NCBI GenBank assembly: GCA_012295275.1
Contig: CM022678.1
Coordinates: 9,169,529-9,233,528 of the forward strand
From: Chrysomallon squamiferum
Lineage: Eukaryota > Mollusca > Gastropoda > Neomphalida > Peltospiridae
Direction of reading: 5' to 3'
DNA length: 64,000 nucleotides
Numbering within the stretch: the stretch's first letter is position 1; each line of letters starts with the position of its first letter. Of this stretch, positions 1-12,599 are shown in pieces. Made by a program: the position numbers and the translations under genes. The notes under the pieces were generated by a model, which did no database searches, was not told the origin of the DNA, and saw nothing but the letters and a program-made list of their open reading frames with translations.

Positions 1-1078
1 TATGAAGCAAAGAAAAAAACAGCAACAAACTAAACATATGTGAGTATCCATGAATGTTACAAGTTAATTTAATACACCACTAGAAAAGAAATCGTTTCTC
101 GCAATGTGACGACCTACTTTTCTTGAAAATCACATACCACGCACGATACAGTAATCGTGGAATTGACTTTGAAAATAATATTTTAAAATATCTTAGAACA
201 CGAATAATAATAATAATAATACATTTGACTTACTTAGTCTTGAGAAATGAAAATTTTAGCAGCTGAAAATAATGTATCCGCTTGTTCGACTGCAAGGTCA
301 ATTTACTCTTGCATTAGCGCAGCCCGATTTTGTCAGACGACACTTACTGAGCGGAAGATACCATATCGTGTAAAAACAAAGGGGTAGAAGCTTTGAAGTT
401 TTCTATAAAACATTTGTTTCTTCTGACAAAAAATAATCGTAACATTTTTAAATTATTGTAGTTAAGTAAACAGGATTAAAATTAACAACTACCTTAACAT
501 AGTTTGTGTACTGAATTAATTTATAAAATGCTGGTTAGAGTCTATCACACATGTTGTAATAATGGACACAGCGGCCAGCTTGAAGTGGGACAGAGAAAGA
601 TAATACATTTAGCCGCCAAAATTGTATCGTGTTTAAGCTTGAAAAGTTAACTGTCGGTATCAGGTCTTTTCGTAAGATATATAAATAAACTTTAATAATG
701 AAAAACAGCATACAAGGTGAATATATGATTTCAGTCACGTATAAACAATAGTAACAAAATAATAATAAATATATATATATATATATATATATATCTCTTC
801 TCTGTATTAAATAGCTTTATTTCATTTTATTATATATATATAAATGGTTTTAATCTAATTAATTAAATATATATGTTATAGAACATATTTCATTAATTGA
901 CTAATCTAAACATACTATTTGTTTCTATGAGTTCATGAATGTTTGACAATGTCAGGTTCATTCAGTGGACACAAGAGATATGAATACAAATAAAACACTG
1001 TCACAAATATACGCAAACTACAAGCATAATTGTAATTAAATTTAATAAATTTTATTATTTTTATAAGTGTAATTAATC

Positions 1079-1081
<3 letters not shown>

Positions 1082-1157
<76 letters not shown>

Positions 1158-1190
1158 ATACACGTGCATATACGTGTGTGTGTGTGTGTG
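1082..1190. repeat. (CT)n microsatellite followed by (TG)n
   Basis: Positions 1082-1154 are an uninterrupted CT tract, followed after a short unique stretch by a TG tract at about 1173-1190. The homologous site in DR2 (39293-39331) keeps only a short CT run and a longer TG run. The compound repeat has changed length since duplication. Confidence 0.95.
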
Positions 1191-1480
1191 AAAGAAATAT
1201 GACTGAGTAAAATTATTATTTTCTGTCATTATAATTAAATTGATTTGCCGATATTAATTATTATATGAAATGTGATGATTATGTGCAGCTGATTCGCTTT
1301 CTGTTTATCTACAGCTTAGTTAATAAATTTACAAAAATAAACGTAATTTATTTTAACATATGTTGCCGCTACTTTCTGTTTTTAGTTACAAACACATTAT
1401 GTTTTGTTTTATATCTATCTATCGATATATATATATATTTGTCATTTCGATCTTTTGTTTCCTGGGGAAAATTTATACAC

Positions 1481-2427
1481 ACACATAATATATACATAAA
1501 ATATAAAACTGTTCAATGACGTTTGAGCGACTACATGCTACGCCTAGCAATTTCTGTGGTTGGCAGATTAAGTGATGTACCGTTAGCATTTTCTGTTTTA
1601 AAGGTGATAGGAAAATGATAAAAAAAAATGTATACATAAAGAAAATAATGTATTTTATTTCAATTTCTTTAGGCTATAAATACTCGAACATTCGGAACTC
1701 ATGCCCAGTTTTCTAAATTAATTTAGTTTAATTAATTTCTTCTAAAAATTCCCAGATACTTTCGGTTTAAATCGCTAATTAAACACTTAAAGACTACAAT
1801 CGCTCTATTGTCAATCGCTCAAACTGACAATCGCTATGTATGAATCGCTCAAAATGTAGTCACTGAAGATCTCGACACTTAAAATAAAATGAACAATGAA
1901 AACTAAAAAAGCTGACAGTATTTTCAAAAGACATTAGTAAAATTTTAAGGGCATTTTCTCGCAGTTTTATTTTTCTGATAGATGAATAGTTGGTTTCGGG
2001 TCTGTACTAAATGTTTAATATGTGTTTTTAATTCATGCGGAATTTTTTTTAAGATAATGATACTGTCGCTACGCTCGCTTCTGCTTAGGATACAACTTTA
2101 GGGTACAACATAATGGAAACCCGAAATGTCACCAAAATGGCGCCCGGTAAATTGCAAGAGGATCGCAAAATCGTGATTTATCATCTTGCTTGCCGCCATT
2201 TTTTCTGCGTCTTGTAATTATATATATATATAATAAATTCCCTCATTCATGCATGGAAATAAAGAGTATATGTTCAGATTTGGCAACTAATGTAATATAC
2301 TATAATATACTGAATTAATTAGTTTAAAAACCATATATGTGTGTGGGGGGGTTTGTGCGTGTGTGTGTGTGTGTGTGTATGTGTTTTGACAATACTAAAC
2401 AAAGGTATCTAATACTGAGAGGAAAAA

Positions 2428-2475
<48 letters not shown>

Positions 2476-3166
2476 GCGAACGTGACTAAAAGCATACGTT
2501 TGTTAATCTTTGTGTCCTGTTTTACATTACTATTGATTATACATTTATCTCATAAAAAAGATCGATAGTCGTCTCTATGTAACCATACAAGTTTAATCAA
2601 TATCTATTTTGGTTGTAGAAGTAGATTATCTTTCTCTGTTGTCCAACAAACCTGTAAATCGGGTTTCACTTTATGAAAAGATGAAAAAATTGTGACGGTT
2701 TTATTCAGAGACGCTATTCTCATTTATTCCTGAACGAAATATATATATATATATATATATATCAAATTAAAAATTTTAATTGAATGTAACGCCATTGTAA
2801 CACATGTTGCAATTACCTTAATTGGTAATTGCAACGTGTTAAATTAAAATGCTTACAAAATAACTGTGTTACATACACAAAATAACTGTGTTGATATAAT
2901 ATTCTACTAACAGTGTTGATATAATATTCAATCCCTTATTTGGTAAAACTATTGAGAAATATTACCATCCCGAAATGCTGTAGATAAATAGAGATGGAAA
3001 TATCACCATTTTCGATATAATAATTAAGTGTTAGATTGGGAAATAAATTTTGATTTATTACACAGTTTGTTTTATGTTAATTTACAATATTTCCTATTAC
3101 CTACTTTCTTTTCTTTTTCTTTCTTATTTTACTTTATTTTTATTCTTAAATTATTATTTTTATTTC

Positions 3167-3205
<39 letters not shown>

Positions 3206-3250
3206 TTTAAATTAACAAAGAAATAAATGTTCGATTCGACGAATTCAGTA
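1481..3250. other. DR1-private segment, no gene seen
   Basis: This stretch replaces the 4.4 kb found at the same place in DR2. It is AT-rich non-coding sequence. It holds TG (2367-2387), ATT (2430-2475 and 3172-3202) and TA (2742-2762) microsatellites, and a hairpin at 2799-2840. Around 2080-2215 there is a slightly richer patch with no open reading frame of note. Confidence 0.6.
2799..2840. repeat. Imperfect hairpin
   Basis: AACACATGTTGCAATTACC (2799-2817) is the reverse complement of GGTAATTGCAACGTGTT (2824-2840) apart from two extra bases, with a six-base loop. Just downstream, ACAAAATAACTGTG and TGTTGATATAATATTC each occur twice. It may be the palindromic end of a small non-autonomous element, but no matching second end was found. 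Confidence 0.6.
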
Positions 3251-3308
3251 GTTTGCTTAATTACAATAATACACGCTTTTTTCTTTCTTTAAAAAAGAAA
3301 AGGATTAC

Positions 3309-3560
3309 AAGCAGAGTTCAAAGTTTACTACACGACACAAAAGTGGGGTTAAAGGTCAAGTTGTGTCACTCGTCGATCAGTGACTGTATACAAGAGTACA
3401 GGCAGACGTTCTATTTTGTTACTGTTGACAAAGGCTTTGGAATTTTATTAGTTGAAGAAAGTGAATACCTTTTTTATTTGTCATTAGTTTTTTTTTTATT
3501 TATTATTATTATATTATAACAATTATTATTATTATAATGATTCTTTTATTTTTTTTTTTT
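3309..3560 (+). repeat. About 200-250 bp dispersed unit, copy a
   Basis: A unit of roughly 190 unique bases, followed by an AT-rich tail ending in ATAATGATTCTTTTA. It recurs 1138 bases downstream (4436-4690) and again at 44993-45240. It contains GGGTTAAAGGTCA at 3346-3358. The tail from GTACAGGCAGACG to GAATACC is better preserved here and in the 45 kb copy than in the 4.4 kb copy. Confidence 0.85.
3346..3358 (+). promoter_or_regulatory. Nuclear-receptor-like DR1 motif
   Basis: GGGTTAAAGGTCA reads as two half-sites spaced by one base, and the second (AGGTCA) is a perfect consensus half-site. RXR/HNF4-type receptors are known to bind this arrangement. The same 13 bases are kept at 4484-4496 and 45041-45053. 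Chance retention within a repeat is possible, and no adjacent gene is evident. Confidence 0.3.
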
Positions 3561-4365
3561 TTTTTTTATTATTTCCTTTTTTTTTTAAATAATGCATACT
3601 ATTGCAGACGTCTAGAACACACTAACCCCGATCAGGACAAAATATTTTCTAACACAATTTTTATTATTTTTATATTTTATTACAATTTATAACACTCGTT
3701 ATTTCTAACTCACCCTTTGGTTTTCTTTTCCCTCCTTCTTCTTCGTCTTTTTTTTTTTTTGAAAGCTTAATACTTCTTCACTCATACTGTACGGAAATTC
3801 TTGCCGACATATTTAAATAAAATCAGTTGTTGAAACTGGGACAAAAGACGCACGCAAAGCTCGTGAAACAAACATGGTTTTCAGCGAGTGAACTCTTGAC
3901 CCACTTTTAACGTTATTACACTTCGTGCTTTATACGGCAATAACGAGTGTTCACGTACAAAACGATATTAGAATGATTTGCAGGTGTCAAACCATTTCAA
4001 ATGTCAGTCTGTTTCCACAATTTCATTTCTGTTGGATACGAATGTACGGGGTCGGAGGATGTGTAGTGAAACACTACATTTTCTGCAAGTAAGCGAAAAA
4101 GAGCTGTTCATTGTTCACTAAAATTAGCCAGCCTCTGATTTTTCATCTGACAAAATTACTAGCAATATTTATTTATTTATTTATTTATTTATGTTCATCT
4201 TCTTCTTCGTCGACTTCATCTTATTATTATTATTATTATTATTATTTATTTTCTTCTTTTATTTTATTTTTATTTTTCCTTCCTTCCTTTCTTTCTCCGT
4301 TTTTTTTATCTCTCTATCTCCGTTTTTTTTTTTTTTTTGATTAATTTGCTTTTATTTATTATTAT

Positions 4366-4367
<2 letters not shown>

Positions 4368-4402
<35 letters not shown>

Positions 4403-4435
4403 TATTAATATTATTATTTTTTTTTTTTTTTTACG
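4368..4435. repeat. (AGT)n and poly-T tract
   Basis: An AGT trinucleotide run (about 4367-4401) is followed by an ATT stretch and poly-T, immediately before the dispersed unit copy b. The homologous run in DR2 (44925-44990) is shorter in AGT and longer in T. Confidence 0.9.
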
Positions 4436-4690
4436 GCAGAGTTCAGGAGGTGCAGACACATTTTACTACACGATACAAACGTGGGGTTAAAGGTCAAGTT
4501 GTGTCACTCGTCGATCAGTGACTGTATACAAGAGTAAGGCAGACGTTTTTATTTTTTTATTAGTTGAAAGGCTTTGAATTTTATTTTTGAAGAAAGTGAA
4601 TTATTTTTTTTTTTGTCATTTTATTTTTAAATATTATATTATAATAATTATTATTATTATAATGATTCTTTTATTATTTTTTTTATTATA
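4436..4690 (+). repeat. About 200-250 bp dispersed unit, copy b
   Basis: Second copy of the unit at 3309. It shares the poly-T/ACGGCAGAGTTCAGG entry with the DR2 copy at 44993. Its interior after AGAGTA has small deletions (the GTTACTGTTGAC portion is missing) that neither other copy shows. Confidence 0.85.
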
Positions 4691-5229
4691 TACTTTATTT
4701 GTTTAAATAATGCATATATGCATAATTTGTGTAGTTTTATTTCTTTTCCTAATATTAGTTTTATTGCATGTAACATAAATAATCTTCAGGATTCTTAATA
4801 ATAATACGGAATAAATAAATAAATAAAAATAAAATAAAATTTTGTGGATTAATATTACTTATGCATTTTAAAGTATTATATTTGATTGCAAAACAGAAAA
4901 GTGAAGGTGTAAAATGAATTGTAATATAATTTAACTAAATAAGTAAGACACATTAAAACTGTCAATAAAAGTTTTGTAGATGTCATAATGAACTTCATTA
5001 TGAAGCTGTATTCAGTGTTTTATTTTTTCACTGATATTATATTTTTAATTATTTATTTAAGTACTATTGTTGTTATTATTTTTTTTTTTTTTTTTGTTTT
5101 CTTAAAAAAAAAATTTCATGGTGTTTTACTGTTGTTATAACTTAAGAATAACAATACTCTTATCTTAATAATGTGCTGTATTGCATTCGACATTCCATTT
5201 ATTACCTTTATTTAATTTAATTTATTATA

Positions 5230-5365
5230 TTATTTCTGTTCTGAAGGTCAGTAACAAGACAGTTGAGGGTCATGTATAAAACTGGACATGAGGCAGGTTT
5301 TGCCATCATCCTCACAACTCTAGAACAGACGATGTCCTTGTTGTTGATGTGGGAAGACTTTAGAA
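5230..5365 (+). pseudogene. Exon-like conserved stretch, unrecognised
   Basis: From about 5251 (GTAACAAGACAG) one frame reads VTRQLRVMYKTGHEAGF and onward through LEQTMSLLLMWEDFR without a stop. The stretch is preceded by a plausible acceptor (TCTGAAG). The DR2 copy at 45805-45930 is almost identical. Base composition is less AT-rich than its surroundings. In DR2 the sequence continues for about 80 bases that DR1 has lost. No family was recognised, and this may be a decayed exon or a conserved non-coding patch. Confidence 0.35.
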
Positions 5366-5892
5366 TTCTTGTTTTCATTTAGAATTTCAGTTCTTGTTTT
5401 CATACACAGAAATAAAAACTCACACACAAGTATGTGGCCAACCAGTGTTTTTCTTATGCTATTTTCAGTATATATATTTTTTTCTTCTTTTATTTTTATT
5501 ATAACTGCTAGATATTAAAAGTTTATTTTAGTTACATTTAACTGTGGAAATTTACAAGATATATTTCAAGTATATAATTTCACTACTGTGTCTTTTATAA
5601 AATAAACAGAAGCAAATTCACATTAAAGTAACATTTTAATTATATCTTATCACATTAAATGCTTTATTTATTGAAACTAATTTATGTGGCCAGATTTATG
5701 TTAGATAACCGCAGTTTTTTTTTTTGAGAAAAAACAAGAAAAAATAAGAAATAATTTGAAAGAAAGAGGTATAATTTTACTGAAGCAGGACAACACAGTT
5801 ATATTTTATTTCTGATTATAAATAGATAAATATTTTGCTGAATTAATATTATTATTAAATGAATAAGTGATTAATTGTTTTTATTTTCACAG

Positions 5893-6002
5893 CTGTTCTG
5901 CTACTGAGAGAGAAGTTTGAGTTGGACTTACTCACTGAACTCAATCTTCACTCAGACTTGAGTCACACTGTGTCACCTGACCTCACTGTATTCTCACACT
6001 GA
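5893..6002 (+). pseudogene. Exon-like ORF after acceptor, unrecognised
   Basis: A good acceptor (TTATTTTCACAG) is followed by 110 bases whose third frame reads VLLLREKFELDLLTELNLHS and onward to a stop (about 35 codons). The DR2 copy (46560-46669) has the same frame and stop. It looks like a terminal coding exon or a relic of one. Family unknown. Confidence 0.35.
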
Positions 6003-6420
6003 CCTAACACACAACAAACTTGTTAGAGGAACTTCAGGTCACAGCCTCTGAAGAATTTACAGGTCTTCTAATGACACAGCATCCCAGAAACCATGTAAGA
6101 CATGTTTGATTAATTTGCAGTGTAAGAATTTACCCACAATTCAATGGGTTTTTATTGTTTTAATTTGTTTTTTAACATATTTAAATATTTAAAAATTTTA
6201 CATTTTCTTAGTAATTATTTCCAGAAGTTTCTGAGAACTTTATATCAGTAACTATGAGATTACTGATTTGATTAGCAGTTATCAGTAGTTTTAAATATAA
6301 CTAGCACTAATCTATCACTCACTTAATTGTACTTAGATGACAAAAGTCTGTTTACTTATTGTTTGTTATACTTAGAGATATTGAAAGTAGACATTTATGT
6401 ACTATTTTTAGATAATAGCT

Positions 6421-6463
6421 TGGTGTTTCTTGGCTGCTGGACAGGAGGTTCAAAGATTCAAAG
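6421..6463 (+). pseudogene. Broken copy of the candidate first exon at 47121
   Basis: It matches 47112-47160, including the donor AAAGGTAAAT, but the bases carrying the acceptor AG and the ATG have been deleted (GTTTCTTGGCTG here, GTTTCAGGTAATATGGCTG there). Any start codon used in DR2 is therefore lost in DR1. Confidence 0.5.
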
Positions 6464-6909
6464 GTAAATAAAATTAAGTTAATATGGTATGTGTATAAAA
6501 GTAGTTAGTTGAAAATTAAAATTTTAAATGTCAGTGTTTGTATTCATAACTGTATTAAAACAAGCTTTTCATGTTGAGTGTGCTCAACACAGAGACAAAA
6601 TAATATCTGAAATAATACTCAATTTGGCACAGTAAATTAATATATCTTGTTATTTGTTAAGAATTGCAGAAACTCAAGAACACTGAACAAGCATGTTCCT
6701 AATGTTCAATTTATAGGTCAACCACCGCTAGTCTTGATAAACCACGATGTTTTGAACATACACGGATTCGAAAGTATGCTACGCTTTTCGAACCAATTTA
6801 AAGTGATGCTTGATAACCAGACTATTTTTTGTTTTTAAGTCGGAAACATTTTACTTGTTGAATATTCAATTTAATAGCATTTTGGAAATATTTCACGAGA
6901 ATCCTAATG

Positions 6910-7389
6910 TTTTCATTTCTTTTCTCTTTTATTTGACAAATTATAACTTCTGTATTAAGGTTTCATACCAAAATTGATTTTTATCTGACATACTAGTTGA
7001 ATAAATGAGTTAATGTCAACTAATAATTATTTTATTTATAAGAAGGTCAGTGGTCCACTGAGATAAAGATATTCAATCTAAGCAAGTACAAAGCTAAGAA
7101 ACATTTGTTTCTGCTTCACTTATCACACCTGCAGCATTAATTCTTTTCAGATTCAAGATTGTATACATTTTACTGCCCCTAATTAGCACTTACAACATCT
7201 ATCAAGACAAGACAAAACTGCAATGCAAGCAGTATTGATAACACGTAAAAAGAACCTAATTTAAACAGTATTTTCTGTAATGATACAAAACATATTAATT
7301 TTTATTTAACCCAGAAGACTGATTCTCTCAAAGACAAGTTTATACAAAAGAGTTTTTTTTTCTTCCATAAAATAAATGTCGAAATGTTA
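6910..7389. other. Non-coding stretch, nothing recognised
   Basis: AT-rich sequence after the end of DR1. I see no open frame, structured RNA or repeat family in it. Confidence 0.5.
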
Positions 7390-8275
7390 TTATATTTGGT
7401 CTAAGTGTATAATATTTACTTCTCTCAAAAGAGAAAAATGTACAGTAAAAAATATAGTGGAACTCACCACCAATATCAGAATTACATAAAAGCTATATTC
7501 AGCTTTCCCTTTCAATATTAAAACATCTACCAGATACCATAGGAAGTTTGGTAATACTTGTTCTGTATTTACCCTTTCAGTATTAAACCATCTACCAGAT
7601 ACCATAGGAAGTTTGACATTACTGGTTCTATATTTACATAAAGCTCTAGCATTTTCCACTGGCAGCTGTAAACATAATCTTCTAATTTAAATTCACCGTT
7701 AAGCATTGTATAATAAATTCCTTTTCATGACTCGAATTTATGTCTATTCCATTTTTGTAACAACTGATTAGAACATGCTGTTACAAGATCTTCACTTCCA
7801 CATATAGATATATATTACATAAACCACATTCATCCAGTATATCTTTTATACAAGATAATCAAGGATTTGATAAATTATCTATATCAATAAAAATATCTAC
7901 AGCACACCAGACAATTTAAACTCTTTGCAGTTAACAATATATTTTTATGTATTTGCATATAAAGCCTTTCAGTTATATCTAAATTAATAAAACCCCAGAT
8001 TTCACATCCATATAATACTTTAGGTTTTACAAACTTGTCTAACAAATGTAAGTGACAGTGAAGTAATAAACTGAATTCTCTACATTTTTTTTTAATATAG
8101 CAAACACTGCATCTGAACATCAGCTGATAAAATCTTTTTTAGTATTCGATGATCCAGATTTACTTAAAATAAGGAATAGGTATTTAACCTCGGTAACAAT
8201 TTCTACCTCCATATTATTAGATATAAATCTAAATGTATTTGTTTTTAGATTGCCTTCTGGAAACAATCTTAATTT
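7390..8275 (-). mobile_element. LINE (non-LTR retrotransposon) 3' relic
   Basis: Read on the minus strand, 8275-8110 gives an interrupted frame containing NNMEVEIVTEVKYL and SKSGSSNTKKDF. 8120-7884 gives LLDKFVKPKVLYGCEIWGF followed by DITERLYMQIHK. 7659-7560 gives CKYRTSNVKLPMVSGRW. These match the usual order at the C-terminus of LINE reverse-transcriptase polyproteins: the end of RT, the V-K-P-x-L-L-Y-G-x-E-x-W-G segment, then the C-terminal Cys/His region. Several stops and frame changes show it is dead. The upstream RT core and endonuclease are absent here. A 65 bp tandem duplication lies inside it at about 7524-7650. Confidence 0.8.
7524..7650. repeat. 65 bp tandem duplication inside the LINE relic
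   Basis: CATCTACCAGATACCATAGG begins at 7524 and again at 7589, with similar flanks. On the minus strand the repeated segment encodes the LPMVSGRW part of the LINE C-terminus, so the motif occurs twice, once degraded. Confidence 0.8.
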
Positions 8276-8925
8276 TTAAGTAGAACTACTCACTGCACAA
8301 CTGCTCACCAGTAAAGTGATAAACTTTACAACAGTAGTGATAATCTCTTAACAATAAAATAGGATCTGCTAAAATCAATACAATATTTTTTCTTTCTTTT
8401 ACTTTATCTTAGAAATATAAAGTGTTCTAAAAACAAGATATTAATAGATTTCTAAATATACTATAGTTGGTTCCTGTATTCCAAAACCACTTTTTCCACC
8501 AAATGTTGCATCATATATGTATATCTATATATATATATAGAGAGAGAGAAAGAGAAGATCTATTATAAACTTACATATATAATGTAAACATATTACCTAT
8601 GTATATAACTTCAGCTTAATTCTGTCAGACCGTTCCAACATTTATAGTTTGTGTCATAGTCACTGTACAGAATTTAAATAGAGGAAGTGGTCAAACAGCT
8701 GACATGTCAGTTATTTAGATGGTGGGTTGTAACACTGACAGGTTCTCTCATTATCTCGTTTTCACTGGTGATTAACTCAAATCCTGTACAACAATTACTA
8801 TGTCCATATTATTAGATATAAATCTAAAAGTATTTGTTTTTTCTCACTGCACAACTAATCACAAGTAAAGTGATAAACTTGGTAAAAGTGGTGATAATCT
8901 CTTAACAATAAACTAGGATATCCTG
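8209..8925. repeat. Pair of about 130-150 bp direct repeats
   Basis: The segment 8209-8360 (CCATATTATTAGATATAAAT through GTGATAATCTCTTAACAATA) recurs at about 8801-8925 with a small internal deletion. The left copy overlaps the LINE coding relic. This suggests either a local duplication or a second fragment of the same element. Confidence 0.75.
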
Positions 8926-10920
8926 CACATGTCAAATAAAAACTATTACTATCTTAATTTGTTCATGTTGTTTATCATAACTAAAAAATACTAATAACAT
9001 AACCAAAAAGATTTCACTTTGAAACCTACATTAATTTTCTTTCTTAAAATATGTCATTCTGAATATGTTCTTTCATTTTAATGTTATATTTGAAACAGCA
9101 GTAATTCTCACAGCTTCACTAGAAGGAAATCTAGGAAATAAAAGAACTGAGGCAAGCAATCTTATCTGTACTATTACCAAGCAATTACACTATCAAGATG
9201 TTTGACAATATTATTTACATCCATCACTAACAAAGAACTGAAAGTATTGTCTGGTCAAATTGAATCAGTATTGTTGTTTTCGAGAAGGATCCTATATAAA
9301 ATATCATTTCTATTAATTTACTAAAAGGAAATAAGAAAAATATGTACCATGCTTTAACTATTTTGAAGGAACATTTGATTCAGGTATGAAACTTGTAAAG
9401 ATATCCAGTAAGACAAATTCTTGTGTAAGACTTTTATCATCTTAATGTACATCAAGCTATTTCAGTATTTGCATTGTTAATTATTAAATACAGAAATTAT
9501 AACTCAAGCTAAATACCTTGAACTTGTCTTAAGTAAGTCTGGTTCCTTTGTAAATATCAAGAAAGATTCACTTTGTTGAACTTCAAAGACTGTTTCCTAT
9601 ACTGAGAAAAGAAAAAGGTAGAGAATTTAATTTATGAACTGATATTCATCATATTGATAAGATTGTAAATATATATATTACTGTATGGATGTCATACAAA
9701 TGCTAGATCACATTTATCATTTTGTTTTACAAAATGTATACTAGATGAATGTGACATGTGTAACATAAATTCATGTACCAAAGTATGGTCAAAACTTGCT
9801 GTTAAAACAATATTATGCGATCGATTGTTACAAATATGGAATAATGATACATTTAATTTTAAGTGATTCAAAGTGTTAAGCTACAGACATGCACTAAATA
9901 AAAACAACAGTTACAATGTTTCCACTGGACTAGTTTATGCAGTCGACGTTTATTCTTGAACAAATGTTTCTATTTATTGCCATTTGAAAATTGTTTTATT
10001 AGTTCCATACTGTATTTAAGTAATAATAAAAATACGGCTATCGTTGAAACAATTATAGGTGCACAACGTAAACAAAGAATACCTTGTCACTATTTAACAC
10101 AAAACGAACTAACTTGATGTTTTGCGAAAAATTCGTTCTACAATTTACAGCAAATATCTTGTAGATTGATTACCTGATTGGGCGTTTATTTATTTATTTC
10201 CTTCCATTCATTTCCAAAATATACATGAAACATGTCTCGTGCTAACACCAATTCCGTGGTTTATCTCCCCCTTGCTCAACTTTGTACTGAATTAGTTTTC
10301 CTTCAAAATAAAGCGCGCACTCTAATATCAAAATGAAAGGTATTATTTCATTACACAGCTATGACCAGACGCATTCATCGGAACGGCAACAAAAACAAAC
10401 CAGGCGGATTAAACCGAATATTTCTCTTTGGTTTCAGTTATATTCATATAGTTTTTATTACCGTTATTTATTTTCGTATGCGGATATTTTAATTTTAATT
10501 TTATTATTATTATTATTGTAAAAGAAACTTTCAGGGGGACGTAACTCCCATTCTCCTTCAGATTTTAACTATGCACTTCTTCAATTAAATTTAACATCAC
10601 TTTTCCATCGGTCACAGGACAAATCCAATAACGTCAGTGTACAGTATAATAAGGTCAGAGATAAATCCTATCTACGTAAAGACTAGGTGGCCGGAGACAA
10701 CTCCGTGCTAACTCTCGTCTAGAAAGAAAAACTTGCTTTATTCATCGACATAGTCATCCAACTGTTGTATAACGTCATTTAAAAGTTTGATAACTACACA
10801 GAAATTAGAAGAAACACGTGACTAGTGTCCAGTTGACCACTGTCTTACCATTAGCCACTTACCTTCTCTTACCTGTACCTTCTCAGAAACAGAAAAGCAG
10901 ACTTCACAGTCTTGGAATAA
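8926..10920. other. Gene-poor interval
   Basis: AT-rich DNA with only short random frames. No exon-like stretch with both splice signals and no recognisable repeat was found. The frame at 10333-10521 ends in a poly-ATT tract and is not convincing. Confidence 0.5.
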
Positions 10921-10922
10921 AA

Positions 10923-10970
10923 ATGGCTCATGCAGGAACGTTTCTTTTCAAAAGTTCTTGCATGAGCCAT
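10923..10970. repeat. Near-perfect 17 bp stem hairpin
   Basis: ATGGCTCATGCAGGAAC (10923-10939) pairs with GTTCTTGCATGAGCCAT (10954-10970), one mismatch, around a 14-base loop. It is an isolated stem-loop, less AT-rich than its surroundings. It is too short and loop-poor for a confident microRNA precursor call, although a small hairpin RNA or a mobile-element end is possible. Confidence 0.7.
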
Positions 10971-11133
10971 ATTGTTGTTTTAATTTAATTTTTATATTTA
11001 TTTAATTTTATTTATGCCAATGATTTTATGGAATTCAATTTTTATGAGAATTCTTCTTTAGTATGAAAACTGCATGAAGTACTTTAGGATCAGACTTGCA
11101 TAAATGTTTATCTTCGTGAACAAGTAAAGAAGA

Positions 11134-11463
11134 ATGTTTACGATAGTTAATCATCACGTGAGACGTGATCCTGACTGGAGAGAACGTTGTCCACAGAGCT
11201 GCCGCAGTTGTCCAAAGATCGTACAGAACTGTATGAAACAAGCTATCTCCACGAGCGAGCTTTCAAAGAAAAAGATAATAGTTATAACAATGTATGAAAT
11301 CGTCTCCAAAAATTGTATTTATGACAGTGACTTCTTAGAATTTAATTTTTATGACTATTATTCAAAAGATATAAATTCTAAGACAGTTTCTGAAATGGAA
11401 TACAATCATAACAGTCACAGCACAGTATTTAAATCAGTTTTAAGTTTTCTTTCCATTATTTGA
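11134..11463 (+). CDS. Uncertain 109-codon open frame
   Basis: One of the longer non-repetitive open frames outside the TRIM-like gene. It starts MFTIVNHHVRRDPDWRERC and has a cysteine-rich patch (CPQSCRSC) near residues 19-26. The C-terminal half is rich in Y, N, S and I, as expected of random AT-rich frames. The opposite strand is also open over 11035-11241, which is typical of a decayed coding or repeat segment. No splice structure or family was recognised. It may be chance. Confidence 0.2.
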   Translation: MFTIVNHHVRRDPDWRERCPQSCRSCPKIVQNCMKQAISTSELSKKKIIVITMYEIVSKNCIYDSDFLEFNFYDYYSKDINSKTVSEMEYNHNSHSTVFKSVLSFLSII

Positions 11464-11741
11464 TGTTTTCAACTACCCAGTTTCCAAGTTAATATTCTTA
11501 ATTACTACTAATACAACTTTTCTTCTTCTTATTATTATTACTATTATTATTGTTACTGTTATTATTATTTCAAATTATTATTATTGTTGTTATTATTATT
11601 ATTATTATTATTATTAAATCAATAACGTGTGTGTGCGTGTTTGCTGTCAGTCGCTAGGTTGTTTTCTTGATTTGTTACTTTTCCCTTTTTAAGATTAAAA
11701 TTTGAGTTTCATGAATTCTTTCATTTGTTTATTTTTATTTT

Positions 11742-11774
<33 letters not shown>

Positions 11775-12599
11775 TTTTTTTTTTTTTTGAACTTTGAGAA
11801 AAGTGAGATAATCCCGAACGAAATTCCATAATTATTCAATAATATAACCGATAATCTGTAATTAATCTAATTTTAATACCATATAAAAGTGTGATAAAAA
11901 CTGCTTCTTATTTTGACATCGATGGTTAAAATGGTCAGTGTAAATAGCGGTACTCTTTAGTTAAAAATCACTGTGCTTCTAAAATGTTCACTATTTCTCA
12001 TTTAATTATATTATAAATAAATCAGTTTATTATTATTATTATCATTATTATACACTCTCTTTTTTTCAAAGAAGTATTTTGTTTTTAACTCGAAGGAAAC
12101 AATATACTAAGAATAAATATAATAACGTTACGCGGCCCAAAATATGACATATCCAAAATCCTCAAAAATTCGCTAAGCTGAAGTTTGTCAAATTTGCTTA
12201 ATAAAAGTGAATATTTTCAAATTTAAATTGACCTTTTTTAACTTGATTAATATGAAATTTCAGCAACATTTTGAACTTTATTAAACAATCTTTATTAGGT
12301 GTATATTTCTTTCACAGGCATTAAAATTAGAAATAATTTTTATTACCATCGGAAATTAAATATTTTATTTTTTGTTATAGCACAAAACATATTTATAATT
12401 AAAGATGCAGTGCAGATTCTAAACTGAGAAGAAAATGGTAGCCAGTTATTCAAGAAATCGGTCTTCTCTTACAATATACACGGTTGGTGTCACCGCTACT
12501 CTCTAACTATGAATGTTCTGTGTATCACAATGTAACTAAAATCCCGCGTAAACTACTACACAAACAGTGCACACGTTATTAACATTTATTTCTGTAACT

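Larger units (their letters stand above)
1..6909 (+). repeat. Direct segmental duplication, copy 1 (DR1)
   Basis: This block aligns by eye, in the same orientation, to 38153-50768. Matching segments are 1-1480 with 38153-39640, 3597-6515 with 44093-47215, and 6516-6909 with 50367-50768. Long runs are nearly identical, for example the stretch around 3780-4140 with 44250-44640. DR1 lacks the 3.1 kb block 47216-50366 and about 80 bases present at 45930-46020. Positions 1481-3250 and 39641-44040 do not match each other. The last 190 bases (about 6720-6909) match the start of the right inverted arm, so DR1 crosses the DR2/arm junction. The left edge lies beyond the window. Confidence 0.93.

Noticed and set aside
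933-1229. 98-codon minus-strand frame (HTHTHTYMH, then RERERE)
   Set aside because: Produced by the TG and CT microsatellites at 1082-1190. No splice signals or normal residue usage.
7390-7659. 89-codon frame as a separate gene
   Set aside because: Its N-terminal half is the LINE C-terminal motif, with an internal 65 bp duplication. The rest is AT-rich read-through.
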